Source: Dehalococcoidales bacterium (GTDB lineage Bacteria > Chloroflexota > Dehalococcoidia > Dehalococcoidales > BS750m-G39). Taken from it: a DNA stretch of 47,617 bases. Made by a program: the position numbers and the translations under genes. The stretch's first letter is position 1. Each line of letters opens with the position of its first letter. The notes below the pieces were generated by a model that saw only the letters and a list, made by a program, of their open reading frames with translations, had not been told where the DNA came from and searched no databases. Below, in pieces: positions 23,614-32,517 of this stretch. The stretch lies in assembly GCA_022865485.1 (NCBI GenBank), contig JALHSZ010000004.1, positions 1 through 47,617 on the forward strand. The letters run 5' to 3'.

Positions 23614-25254
23614 TCAGACGGTCCCGGTTTTGCCTCGGGCCCTCTTTTGCCACAGCCAGTATCCGAGCATGCCGAGCACGGCGGCGGCGACGACTCCGAG
23701 GACATACCACGCCCAGGCCGGCAGTGAAGACCAGGAAAAGCCGATATAGAACAGTCGGGGGTATGTCCAGCCGCTCTCGTTGAGGGCGCCGTCAACCGCT
23801 TTTACCCTCCAGTAGTAGGGGGCGTCTTTTTGGGCTGATGCCAGTTCTTCCTCTTCGGTGAGCGTGTATTCAGAAGCTTCCAGCCCTGCTTTATTCAGCA
23901 GGATGGCGTTGAAGTCGGGGTCGACGGCTACCTGGAGGCTATAGCTGATACCGCTGTCGTCGCTAACATCGCTCCAGTCAAAGTATGCCCTTGTTCCGGC
24001 GGTGCCAGCGACCTCCGGTGTCAACGGCGTGGGGGTGGTAGGGGCTTGAGATTCCATAATGAAGGTGGCGGTTGCCGTGCTGGTGCCGTCGCTGGCGGTT
24101 ATATCATGGCTGCCGGCGGCGCTGGGGGGGATGGTAAAGTTTGTCCAGCAAGTTCCGTCATCGGCGGCGATGGTAGCGACCGGGATGGTCTCATCATTAT
24201 TGCTGTAGGTTATGGTGACCGTAGAGCCGATGCTGAAACCGGCACCGCTGATGACAAGCTCGGTGCCGACGTGACCGGGGGAGGTGGGGCTTATTGTTAT
24301 GCCGCCCTGTATAGCCAGTTGGGCTTTAGCCTTATTCTGGCTACCATCACTGGCTTCTACTGTCCTGGTGCCGTAGCTGCCGCTGAAAGGTAGGGAGAAG
24401 CTGCCCTCGAAGCTGCCGTAGTGGTCGGCGCTCTGGGGGAGGGGGGTGGTGGTAACCTTTTCGCCATCGAGGGTGATGGTTATGATTCCCCTCCTGGCGA
24501 AGCCAGCGCCGCTGACCTGCACCTCGCCACCGGTTGGCTGTTCGGTCGGGTTAATGGTTATCACAGGTGTTACTGTGAACTCGGCCTCGGGGGTATCGCC
24601 CGACTCGTCGACGGCGCTTATGATATGACTGCCCGCCGAGCTTTCGGGGATGATAAGGGTGCAGGTGAAGTCGCCGTTTTTATCGGTCTGGCTATCACCG
24701 CTAGCTATTTCGGTAATATCCCCATTGTATTTGATGGTGATTGCCTGGTTGGGGCGGAGCCCCTGGCCGCTGATCTCGACCTCGGTGCCGACTGTGCCCT
24801 CTTCGATATCCAGGCTGATTTCACCATAAATGACGGTGAAGGGGATATAGGCTACTATCTGGTAGCTGCGGTAGTAAACGGCGTAGAAATAGTAGTCACC
24901 GCTGTGGACGTCTTCTACGTCTGCACCGTCGGTGAGGGCATCGGGTAAGTAGAAGGTGTAAGTGCAGCTGAAATTGCCGTTGGCATCGGTAGTGGCTCTG
25001 ACTATCTGCTCGTAGGCGGTGACTTCTTCATCGATTGACTCGCCTATTCCGGCTTGCTGGCTGGAGAGATAGAGGAGGACGATGTCGTTTTCTCTGAAAC
25101 TGGCGCCGTCGACTTCAATCCAGGTGCCGATTTTGCCTTCGTAGGGGTAGACAAAAAGATATTCGGCGGCGTGGGCGGGGGTGGGGAAGAGGGGTATGAA
25201 CAGGGTAAGGATAACGCTTAACGCCAGGACGCAGCCGATTTTACTAAGTTTCAT
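23614..25254 (-). CDS. Surface-anchored Ig/TIG-repeat protein
   Basis: A 546-residue exported protein. A signal peptide covers residues 1-29, with likely cleavage after PAHA. Four TIG/IPT-like beta-sandwich repeats follow, marked by recurring GT.(V/I)E(I/V).G.(G/S)(L/F)R-type lines (near 40, 155, 240 and 320) with GSH.I.A or GTRTVEA ends. A fibronectin-like module at about 400-500 contains YYWRVKAVDGALNESG. A C-terminal membrane helix (about 512-532) and the basic tail QKRARGKTG anchor it. It sits between the pilus operon and tRNA-Val and may be a cell-surface adhesin or stalk, with ligand unknown. No Shine-Dalgarno sequence is evident at its start. Confidence 0.78.
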   Translation of the reverse strand: MKLSKIGCVLALSVILTLFIPLFPTPAHAAEYLFVYPYEGKIGTWIEVDGASFRENDIVLLYLSSQQAGIGESIDEEVTAYEQIVRATTDANGNFSCTYTFYLPDALTDGADVEDVHSGDYYFYAVYYRSYQIVAYIPFTVIYGEISLDIEEGTVGTEVEISGQGLRPNQAITIKYNGDITEIASGDSQTDKNGDFTCTLIIPESSAGSHIISAVDESGDTPEAEFTVTPVITINPTEQPTGGEVQVSGAGFARRGIITITLDGEKVTTTPLPQSADHYGSFEGSFSLPFSGSYGTRTVEASDGSQNKAKAQLAIQGGITISPTSPGHVGTELVISGAGFSIGSTVTITYSNNDETIPVATIAADDGTCWTNFTIPPSAAGSHDITASDGTSTATATFIMESQAPTTPTPLTPEVAGTAGTRAYFDWSDVSDDSGISYSLQVAVDPDFNAILLNKAGLEASEYTLTEEEELASAQKDAPYYWRVKAVDGALNESGWTYPRLFYIGFSWSSLPAWAWYVLGVVAAAVLGMLGYWLWQKRARGKTGTV

Positions 25255-25431
25255 TTTTAGTGGCCGGGGCTTTTTGCCTCAAAGTTTATTTTTAATAATA
25301 GGCTTCGCTATGCTGGCTGTCAATCGCCTGTTTGGGGGGTGGGGTAGGATGCGATTAGAGGTGGACCTTTTTGAGGTTATCGACCCGCTTGAATTTTATG
25401 GCTTCCTTGAAGGTGGTCAGCGAGGTCTATG

Positions 25432-25460
25432 TTTACAAAGCTGATTTTTAGGGGTAAAAT
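25432..25460 (+). promoter_or_regulatory. Promoter of tRNA-Val
   Basis: TTTACA (25432-25437) and TAAAAT (25455-25460) with a 17-base spacer, placing the transcription start a few bases before the mature tRNA at 25473. Confidence 0.65.
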
Positions 25461-25472
25461 AGATACGATTTC

Positions 25473-25548
25473 GGGCGGTTAGCTCAGTGGTTAGAGCGCT
25501 TGCTTCACACGCAAGAGGTCACAGGTTCAAGTCCTGTACCGCCCACCA
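25473..25548 (+). tRNA. tRNA-Val (anticodon CAC)
   Basis: A complete 76-base cloverleaf: acceptor arms GGGCGGT and ACCGCCC, a D arm GCTC/GAGC, anticodon stem CTTGC/GCAAG around loop TTCACAC (anticodon CAC, reading GUG valine), a TTCAAGT T-loop in an ACAGG/CCTGT stem, discriminator A and an encoded CCA. No introns. Confidence 0.97.
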
Positions 25549-25588
25549 TACTGCACGGTAGGTAGAACTCCCTCTTTTCCAATAAGCA

Positions 25589-25675
25589 TTATTGCGGAAT
25601 ATCCTGGACCTGAGCGATGGCCTCCTTGTTGGCCGGGGTTATATCATCGTAGACGCGCCGGATGCGAAAGATGAC
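25589..25675 (-). pseudogene. Gene remnant, possible N-terminal piece of a GNAT/deacetylase-type protein
   Basis: On the minus strand 28 codons read VIFRIRRVYDDITPANKEAI followed by AQVQDIPQ and a stop; a stop codon also lies directly upstream. The piece has protein-like composition. It looks to me like the opening of a GNAT-type acetyltransferase module, of the kind found fused to acetylpolyamine/histone-deacetylase-like enzymes, but this is from memory and uncertain. It follows marC in the orientation of the aminomutase cluster, so it may be the stump of a lost last gene. It is 40 bases from the 3' end of tRNA-Val. Confidence 0.4.
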
Positions 25676-25698
25676 TTAATCCCCCTCCCCACCGGCCT

Positions 25699-26304
25699 TT
25701 AGCCTGACACAATCTTAATTATACCAAGCAACTCCAGCCCGTGTATAACCATGCTCACGGCGATAGCCGCCAGCAGCAGGCTGAACACCCGTGAAATCGC
25801 CCTCAGCCCGCCCTGCCCCAGAAAACGGGAAACCCACTCTCCCCCGAGGAAGATAACCCAGGTGATGAGCATGTTCAGGGCGAAGGAGATAAGCACCATG
25901 TAGAGCGGATACTGCGTCGCCAGCAGCAACAGGGTGGTGATCGTGGCCGGACCTGCCGTCAGCGGGGTGCCGATGGGCACCACCGCCACCAGCTCCTCCT
26001 TTATGACCTTCACCATGTGGCCCGTGGTCATATACTGGACGGCGAACACCAGCAGGATTATTCCGCCGGCAATGGCGAAAGCGCCCACCGAAATGCCCAG
26101 CAGCTTCAAAATGAGCTGGCCCAGGAAAAGGAAGACCAGCCCGACCACAGCCGCCGTGATGACGGCCAGGTGAACCATGCGGCGGCGCTGGGGCCTGGCC
26201 ATATCCTCACTCAGGGAAATGACGTAGGGCAGAGTGCCCAGGGCGTCAATAACGATGAAAAGAGGCACAAAGGTGAAAACGAAGTCCTGTAAAAAGTCGC
26301 CCAT
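25699..26304 (-). CDS. MarC family integral membrane protein
   Basis: A 201-residue membrane protein with six predicted helices and the MarC signatures FVPLFIVIDALGTLPYVI near the start and VPIGTPLTAGPATITTLLLL in the middle. The biochemical role of the family is unsettled; an early link to multiple antibiotic resistance was not confirmed. It begins three bases after the GNAT gene and is therefore the last intact gene of the aminomutase cluster, where it might export or import a product or precursor. Confidence 0.85.
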   Translation of the reverse strand: MGDFLQDFVFTFVPLFIVIDALGTLPYVISLSEDMARPQRRRMVHLAVITAAVVGLVFLFLGQLILKLLGISVGAFAIAGGIILLVFAVQYMTTGHMVKVIKEELVAVVPIGTPLTAGPATITTLLLLATQYPLYMVLISFALNMLITWVIFLGGEWVSRFLGQGGLRAISRVFSLLLAAIAVSMVIHGLELLGIIKIVSG

Positions 26305-26307
26305 TTG

Positions 26308-26787
26308 CTATCCTATCCTTTTTTGCAGAATAATCTTATCATCGCCAGGGGCGTAGAAGTCGGGGAGGCGGGCAATAGCTTCGTAGCCATGATTTGCGTA
26401 AAAGCGCCTGGTCTTTTCGTAGCCCGGTTGGGACGAGGTCTCGATGACTATCAGCCTGCCTTTAGCCTCTTTGATTTTGTCCTCGGCATGAGCCAGCAAA
26501 GCGCCGCCTACGCCTTTGCCTTGCTTCTCCGCTGATACTGCCATCCAGTAAATGTCCCAGGTGCCTTCCGTCAGTGGTGCCGGGCCGTAGCAGATATAGC
26601 CGTTAATTACCGAATCAGCCTCAGAGACCAGGGTATTATAGCCGAAGCCGGCGGGGTCAGCCAGGTAGCTGTCCATGACCTCCTCGGCTACCACTACCTC
26701 AGCCGGTTTGAACTCGGGCGTGGCGCGCAGCAGTGCCATCAGGGATGTTTTGTCCCTTTTTAGCATGGGGCGTATCCTGACCGTCAT
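26308..26787 (-). CDS. GNAT family N-acetyltransferase
   Basis: A 159-residue single-domain acetyltransferase. The acetyl-CoA loop is EKQGKGVGGALLAHAE near residues 90-105, preceded by the WDIYWMAVS strand and followed by LIVIETSSQPGYEKTRRFY. The start has GGAGAGG seven bases upstream. Its first 89 bases overlap the end of the ATP-grasp gene before it, out of frame. As part of an operon with a lysine 2,3-aminomutase-like enzyme and two peptide-type ligases, it may acetylate the pathway product; it is too short to be AblB, the known beta-lysine acetyltransferase. Confidence 0.85.
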   Translation of the reverse strand: MTVRIRPMLKRDKTSLMALLRATPEFKPAEVVVAEEVMDSYLADPAGFGYNTLVSEADSVINGYICYGPAPLTEGTWDIYWMAVSAEKQGKGVGGALLAHAEDKIKEAKGRLIVIETSSQPGYEKTRRFYANHGYEAIARLPDFYAPGDDKIILQKRIG

Positions 26788-27778
26788 CCTCTTTCCTCTC
26801 CAGGGCTAATTTTACAATCTTCTCAATAAACTGGGGGTAGGTCATACCGGCGGCTTCCGCCTGACGCGCCGAACCCGAGCCGGGGGTAATATCGGGGTTG
26901 GGGTTGACCTCGATAACATTGAGCTGTCCCACCCCGTCCCACCGCATATCCACTCTAGCATAACCACGGCAACCGAGCAAAGCAAAGATGGTAAGGGCGG
27001 TCCGGGCGATATTCTCCCTTTCTTTGGCCCCGATTTCTGCCGGGCAGACTACTTTAGTGCCCTGAAAATAATCGCTATCGGGCTGCCACTTGGCGGCAAA
27101 GGTGAGCAGGGGGGGCACTCTCTTAGGCAATGAGTAAGCTATCTCCGAAACGGGCAGGACGGTATCGCCGAGCACGCTAACGTTGAACTCGCGGCCTTCG
27201 ATAAAATGCTCCACCAGAGCCTGCCCGCCATAGTAGCGGCTGACCGTGGTCACCTGCTGCTCTAGCGAGGCAAAATCATAGACCACATTCTCTGAAGAAA
27301 GCCCGTGGCTGGCATCCTCGCGGCGGGGCTTGACGATGCAGGGGTAGCTCAGGCGAAAGCTTGGTAGCGTCCCCGGCCGGAGCAGCTGGAAATCGGGGGT
27401 GTTGATGCCGGCGCGCTTTAAAACCGCCTTGGCCTTAGCCTTGTCCAGGGCTAATTTGAGCGCCTTGGCGGGACAGCCGGTAAAGGGTAACTTAAGCGCC
27501 GATAGGATTGCGGCTATCTCGGCCTCCGTCTCCGGGTGGCCGGCAAAGCCCTCGAAGAGATTGAAGATTAAATCGGCTTCCAGGGTGGTGAGCCTCTGCC
27601 TGGCGTGGTGGAGCGGCGGCGACAGCGGCACCTTGACCACCCCGTAGCCCAGCTTAAGGAGGGCGTCATGCACCGCCTCCACGGCCTCAAGGACACCGCT
27701 AACGGCGGCTTGCTCGCCCTGCTCGTCATAGCGGCTTTTTAAGGGCTGGTTGTAGACGACGGCTACGCGGGCACGCAC
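26699..27778 (-). CDS. ATP-grasp ligase, D-Ala-D-Ala ligase-like (second copy)
   Basis: About 360 residues. The ATP-grasp fold is shown by PCIVKPRREDASHGLSSENV, ALVEHFIEGREFNVSVLG and the metal-binding end LNVIEVNPNPDITPGS. These enzymes join a carboxylate to an amine through an acyl phosphate. GTG at 27778 (MRARVAVVYNQ) has a better ribosome site than GTG at 27787; both overlap the upstream ligase gene. The C-terminus runs on by about 30 charged residues (after KLALERK) into the GNAT gene, perhaps from a frameshift that removed the original stop. It differs from true Ddl in its N-terminal half. Substrates are unknown. Confidence 0.82.
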   Translation of the reverse strand: MRARVAVVYNQPLKSRYDEQGEQAAVSGVLEAVEAVHDALLKLGYGVVKVPLSPPLHHARQRLTTLEADLIFNLFEGFAGHPETEAEIAAILSALKLPFTGCPAKALKLALDKAKAKAVLKRAGINTPDFQLLRPGTLPSFRLSYPCIVKPRREDASHGLSSENVVYDFASLEQQVTTVSRYYGGQALVEHFIEGREFNVSVLGDTVLPVSEIAYSLPKRVPPLLTFAAKWQPDSDYFQGTKVVCPAEIGAKERENIARTALTIFALLGCRGYARVDMRWDGVGQLNVIEVNPNPDITPGSGSARQAEAAGMTYPQFIEKIVKLALERKEDDGQDTPHAKKGQNIPDGTAARHARVQTG

Positions 27779-28738
27779 GGCGAGCACCTTTTCAGCGCGG
27801 CCTCGAGGACAGCCTGTATCAGCCCCTGGTGCGTCCAGCCCATTTTCTGGGCCATAATGATCAGGTCGCTGTAGCTGCCCAGTCCCGGCAGGGGGTTTAT
27901 TTCCAGAAAGTAAGGCACCCCATCGGGGCTGACCCTGAAGTCGATGCGGGCGAAGTCGCGGCAGCCTAGAACCTGGAACACCTTGAGGCTGGCCAGGGAA
28001 ATTCTTTCTTTAATCTCGTCGGCGAGCTTAGGTGGAGATTCATAGTCAACCAGGTTGAGGTAATCGCGCTTTACCTCCAGGGAGTAGACAAAGCGCTTCT
28101 CCTTATTTCTGGGTAAGATGCGCATTATGCCTGTTACCCTGGGTGGGGTGTTGCCGATAATGCCTACGGTAACCTCGTCACCGCTGATAAACTCTTCTAC
28201 CATCACCGGCTGGCGGTAATCGTTCAGGAGACGGTTTGCCTCTTTCGTTATCTGCTCCCGGCTCTCTACCACCGAGGTCAGGCGGATGCCCTTGCTCGAG
28301 CCTTCATAGGCAGGCTTGACGATGGCCGGGAAGGGGAATTGCTTCCAGTCTATCTTGGTCAGCTCTTCCTCATCGGCTATCAGCTGCCACTGGGGAGTAG
28401 CCACCCCCTCGGCGGCCACTAGCTTCTTAGCCAGCGGCTTGTCCAGGCAAACCGTCAGGCAATGGGAGTCCGAGCCGGTATAGGGAATGCCCAGCATCTC
28501 CAGGACGGCGGGCACTTGCGACTCGCGGCTGCGGGAGTTACCCCGCCCCTCGGCAATATTAAAAACGATGTCAACCTTCTCGCGAAGGATATTTTCCAGG
28601 AACTCCCCGCCCCCGCCCAGCAGCACCACCGAGTGTCCGGAAGCAGTCAGGGCGGCGGCGATAATCTCCACCGTCTCCCGGGAGTCGTACTCCTCAAGGG
28701 CATCTTCAGGACTATCTTCGTCCAGGGGCACGGAAACT

Positions 28739-28767
<29 letters not shown>
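27763..28767 (-). CDS. ATP-grasp ligase, D-Ala-D-Ala ligase-like (first copy)
   Basis: A 334-residue D-Ala-D-Ala ligase-like ATP-grasp enzyme. Visible motifs are VDIVFNIAEGRGNSRSRESQ, PAIVKPAYEGSSKGI (ATP loop), VMVEEFISGDEVTVGIIG and YFLEINPLPGLGSYSDL (metal site). The start lies within the end of the aminomutase gene (29-base overlap) and has an AAGGAAG site. It is only distantly like the second ligase that follows, so the two probably use different substrates and may act in sequence, for example to add two amino acids to beta-lysine. True Ddl is less likely, given the operon context. Confidence 0.83.
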
Positions 28768-30094
<1,327 letters not shown>

Positions 30095-30190
30095 CTTTTT
30101 TAGTCTCCTCTAGTTTTAGATTTTTAGTGAACCTGACTTACCTATAAAGTCACATTTTTTGTTCCTTCCCCCTTAATAATCAGTAAGTAC

Positions 30191-30219
30191 TTGTCCTAAC
30201 CTTCTTTTCCTGTTATAAT
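30191..30219 (+). promoter_or_regulatory. Promoter of the winged-helix regulator
   Basis: TTGTCC (30191-30196), 17 bases, then TATAAT (30214-30219) with an extended TG. The -10 is centred in a perfect inverted repeat TTCCTGT/ACAGGAA (30207-30213 and 30222-30228). Confidence 0.6.
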
Positions 30220-30228
30220 ATACAGGAA
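30207..30228. promoter_or_regulatory. Operator-like palindrome over the regulator promoter
   Basis: Perfect 7-bp arms TTCCTGT and ACAGGAA around eight bases that contain the -10 element. A protein bound here would block the rightward promoter. Confidence 0.5.
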
Positions 30229-30238
30229 TTAAACTTCC

Positions 30239-30262
30239 ATAATTTAACTTTAGTTAAATTAT
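30239..30262. promoter_or_regulatory. 24-bp operator palindrome in the divergent region
   Basis: Perfect 11-bp arms ATAATTTAACT and AGTTAAATTAT with two central bases. It overlaps the leftward -10 element (30263-30258) and sits just downstream of the rightward start, so one bound dimer could repress both the aminomutase operon and the regulator gene. Confidence 0.65.
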
Positions 30263-30285
30263 ACACTTTTTGAGAAAGTTGTCAA
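30258..30285 (-). promoter_or_regulatory. Consensus promoter of the aminomutase operon
   Basis: On the minus strand TTGACA (30285-30280) and TATAAT (30263-30258) with a 16-base spacer. Both hexamers match consensus exactly. It gives a 5' leader of about 155 bases before the ATG at 30094. Confidence 0.8.
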
Positions 30286-30352
30286 GTTTTTGTCGGTCTT
30301 TTCGCCAAAACTGGTGGCGGGTGGAGGCAAAAGAAGCTAAGGAGGTAGAAGT

Positions 30353-30661
30353 ATGGGGGGATGGAAATTCGTGACCAATCACGCCCTGGTGCTCTGCCTG
30401 ATCGCCCAGCAGCCGCGAATCACCACCCGCGAGATTGCCGCTATGGTAGGTATTACCGAGAAGACAACGCATAATATCATCAACGACCTTGAGGCTGATG
30501 ACTATATCAACAAGACCAGAGAGGGAAGACGTCTCCGCTACAGCATCGACTCGGAGATGCCGCTCCGCCACAAGATGCACGAAGACAAGGTGGTGGGCGA
30601 CCTCCTGGAAATTCTGGGATGGGAGAAGCGGAGCAAGAGGGTAAAGAGCGCGGCCGGCTGA
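30353..30661 (+). CDS. Winged-helix transcriptional regulator, divergent from the aminomutase operon
   Basis: A 102-residue single-domain winged helix: TNHALVLCLIAQQPRITTREIA, then GITEKTTHNIINDLEADDYI as turn and recognition helix, then the wing KTREGRRLRYSID. The C-terminal third is basic and likely forms a dimer helix. No ligand domain is present. The start has an AAGGAGG site. Divergent orientation and shared palindromes suggest autoregulation and control of the kamA-like operon; this is inference from position. Confidence 0.82.
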   Translation: MGGWKFVTNHALVLCLIAQQPRITTREIAAMVGITEKTTHNIINDLEADDYINKTREGRRLRYSIDSEMPLRHKMHEDKVVGDLLEILGWEKRSKRVKSAAG

Positions 30662-30947
30662 CACTGGATGCCCGGCGCTAATAAAGAACTCCTCACCAGA
30701 AGTTTTCCGCATGGAAATCCATCTGCCCGTAAAAGCGCTAATCGTTAAAGAGCTCCCCCTGGTCATTCCGGCAATTTGCGCCAGCTCTGCCAGTGTATCC
30801 AATGCCTTCACCCCCATCTTTATTACATTGTTACCGGTTACCGACTAAGGTAATACTTTCGCCGAGCCTTGTCGAAGGCTTAAAGATACTATTGATAATC
30901 GTGGCATCTTAAGTTATCATCTTCATAGTAAACTTTAGGGGGGCGAT
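30662..30947. other. Intergenic region before the acyl-CoA dehydrogenase cluster
   Basis: No convincing gene. TTACC and GGTAA arms near 30835-30853 form a small inverted repeat. A segment at 30858-30878 resembles the common REP-type sequence CTTCGACAAGGCTC, in one copy only. A reading frame on the minus strand runs through it and on under the regulator gene, but has no ribosome site. A clear promoter for the next gene was not found. Confidence 0.4.
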
Positions 30948-32468
30948 ATGGAAGCGTTTACCTGGTGGAGTGACGAGCACAAGTCGCTGGCGGATGAGGT
31001 GGGCAAATTCGTCGATAGAGTTATGCCCCGGGCTGAGGAAGCATTCTGGGAGCGGGAATTCCCCAGGGACATCCTCGCCAGTATAGCCGAGGAAGGGTAC
31101 TTCGGCGCCGGCGTTCCCAAAGAATACGGGGGGATGGGGCTGGGTGCTACTGGAGCCTGCATCGTTATCGAGGAAGTCAGCCGTATGCCCGGCGTGGGCT
31201 GGATATTCGGCGCCGCCATGCTGGGGGGCTGGCACCAGGTGATAGACTTCGGCACCGAGGAGCAGAAAAAGAGATTCCTGCCCCGGATGGTGAAGGGCGA
31301 GCTGGGGGCGGTAGCCATGACGGAGCCTGCCGTGGGCACCGATATCGCCGGTATCGAGACCTTTGCCCGCCGTGAGGGCGATAAATACATAATCCACGGC
31401 AAGAAGCGGTTCGTCACCGGTACCGGGGTGGCTGATAGATACATGCTCTACGCCCGCACCAGCGACGACCCCGAAGATATACGCCGCCATCGCCACCTGA
31501 CCGGTTTCATTGTCGAGAAGGGGATGCCCGGCTTTACTATCGAGAAGATTAACGAAGTGATGGGCTTTGATAACGTGCCCAACGGCTACCTGAGTCTCGT
31601 CGATGTGCCCGTGCCGCTGGCTAACCGTATCGGGGAAGAAGGGGAGGGGTGGCGGGTGATGGTCTTATCCCTTAACTATGAGCGGGCGCTGGTCTCGGCG
31701 CAGGTGCTCGGTACGATGCGGGAGACGCTGAGGGCCGTCGTCTCCTACGGGCAGAGGCGTATCCAGTTCGACAAGCCGACCATCGATATCCCCACCAACC
31801 AGTTCAAGGTCGCCGACATGATGGCTAAATTGAAGCTGGCCAGGCTATCAACCTACTACGCCGCCCAGCGTTTGGATAGTGGACAGGACGCCGCCGTGGA
31901 CTGCTCCATCTGCAAGGTCTTTAACACCGATGTGGCGGTGGAGGTGGGGGTTGAAGCCATACAGGTTATGGGGGGAGACGGCACTACCAAGTTCTACCCA
32001 CTGCAGAGGATATTGAACGAATCCAAAGTGGCGCAGATAGCGGGAGGGACCAACGAAGCCATTAAGCTTACCATCTACCGTATGGGGTTGAAGGCGATGG
32101 CCGACGACTTCAAGATGCCGCACCGTGTCCGCCACAGTAAATTAGGGGTGCCGATAACCAGCGCCGACAGGCCGAAGAAGCTCTCCAAAATCGACGAAGA
32201 TAGTTTACTCGCTGTCCTTGCCGAAGACTACAGGGTCAACCCGGGGCTTTATATGAGCCGCGAAGACCTGAAAGAGGCGTTCGATGTAAGCGACACCGAG
32301 CTGGACAAGGTGCTTTTGGCTCTGGAATCCAAGCAATTAGTCCGGCTGCACCGCAAGGGTGAGGCGATTACGTTAGCCAAGGCGACCTACGAAGGGCTGA
32401 AAAAAGCCAACCCGCCCGAGCACTACCGCTGGTTCCCGCCGTGGGTCAAGGATGAGGATATATTTTAG
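30948..32468 (+). CDS. Acyl-CoA dehydrogenase with C-terminal winged-helix-like extension
   Basis: A 506-residue flavoprotein, about 120 residues longer than usual. The core (1-385) has AVAMTEPAVGTDIAG (FAD/substrate signature) and AQIAGGTNEAIKL. The catalytic base is probably the Glu in LNYERALVSAQVLG, the position used by isovaleryl-CoA dehydrogenase, since the other classical position is Gly. Residues about 425-506 form an extra helical domain, SREDLKEAFDVSDTELDKVL then KQLVRLHRKGEAITL, which looks like a winged helix. It heads a unit with a carboxyltransferase and a second dehydrogenase, so a role in breakdown of a dicarboxylic or branched acyl-CoA is likely. Confidence 0.88.
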   Translation: MEAFTWWSDEHKSLADEVGKFVDRVMPRAEEAFWEREFPRDILASIAEEGYFGAGVPKEYGGMGLGATGACIVIEEVSRMPGVGWIFGAAMLGGWHQVIDFGTEEQKKRFLPRMVKGELGAVAMTEPAVGTDIAGIETFARREGDKYIIHGKKRFVTGTGVADRYMLYARTSDDPEDIRRHRHLTGFIVEKGMPGFTIEKINEVMGFDNVPNGYLSLVDVPVPLANRIGEEGEGWRVMVLSLNYERALVSAQVLGTMRETLRAVVSYGQRRIQFDKPTIDIPTNQFKVADMMAKLKLARLSTYYAAQRLDSGQDAAVDCSICKVFNTDVAVEVGVEAIQVMGGDGTTKFYPLQRILNESKVAQIAGGTNEAIKLTIYRMGLKAMADDFKMPHRVRHSKLGVPITSADRPKKLSKIDEDSLLAVLAEDYRVNPGLYMSREDLKEAFDVSDTELDKVLLALESKQLVRLHRKGEAITLAKATYEGLKKANPPEHYRWFPPWVKDEDIF

Positions 32469-32517
32469 CCAGACGTTTGGCTGCAAAATAGTTTTACATC
32501 TCCGGGGGAGGTAGAAA

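Noticed and set aside
25181-25444. An 87-residue plus-strand frame ahead of tRNA-Val
   Set aside because: It begins inside the signal-peptide region of the opposite-strand surface protein, lacks a ribosome site and shows no motif.
30254-30817. A 187-residue minus-strand frame beside and under the winged-helix regulator
   Set aside because: Its first part has some protein-like look, but it has no ribosome site, covers both palindromes and the kamA-side promoter, and its second half is antisense to the regulator gene.
30858-30878. A REP-like CTTCGACAAGGCTC sequence
   Set aside because: Only one copy was seen in the window and no paired inverted copy, so a repeat family cannot be claimed.
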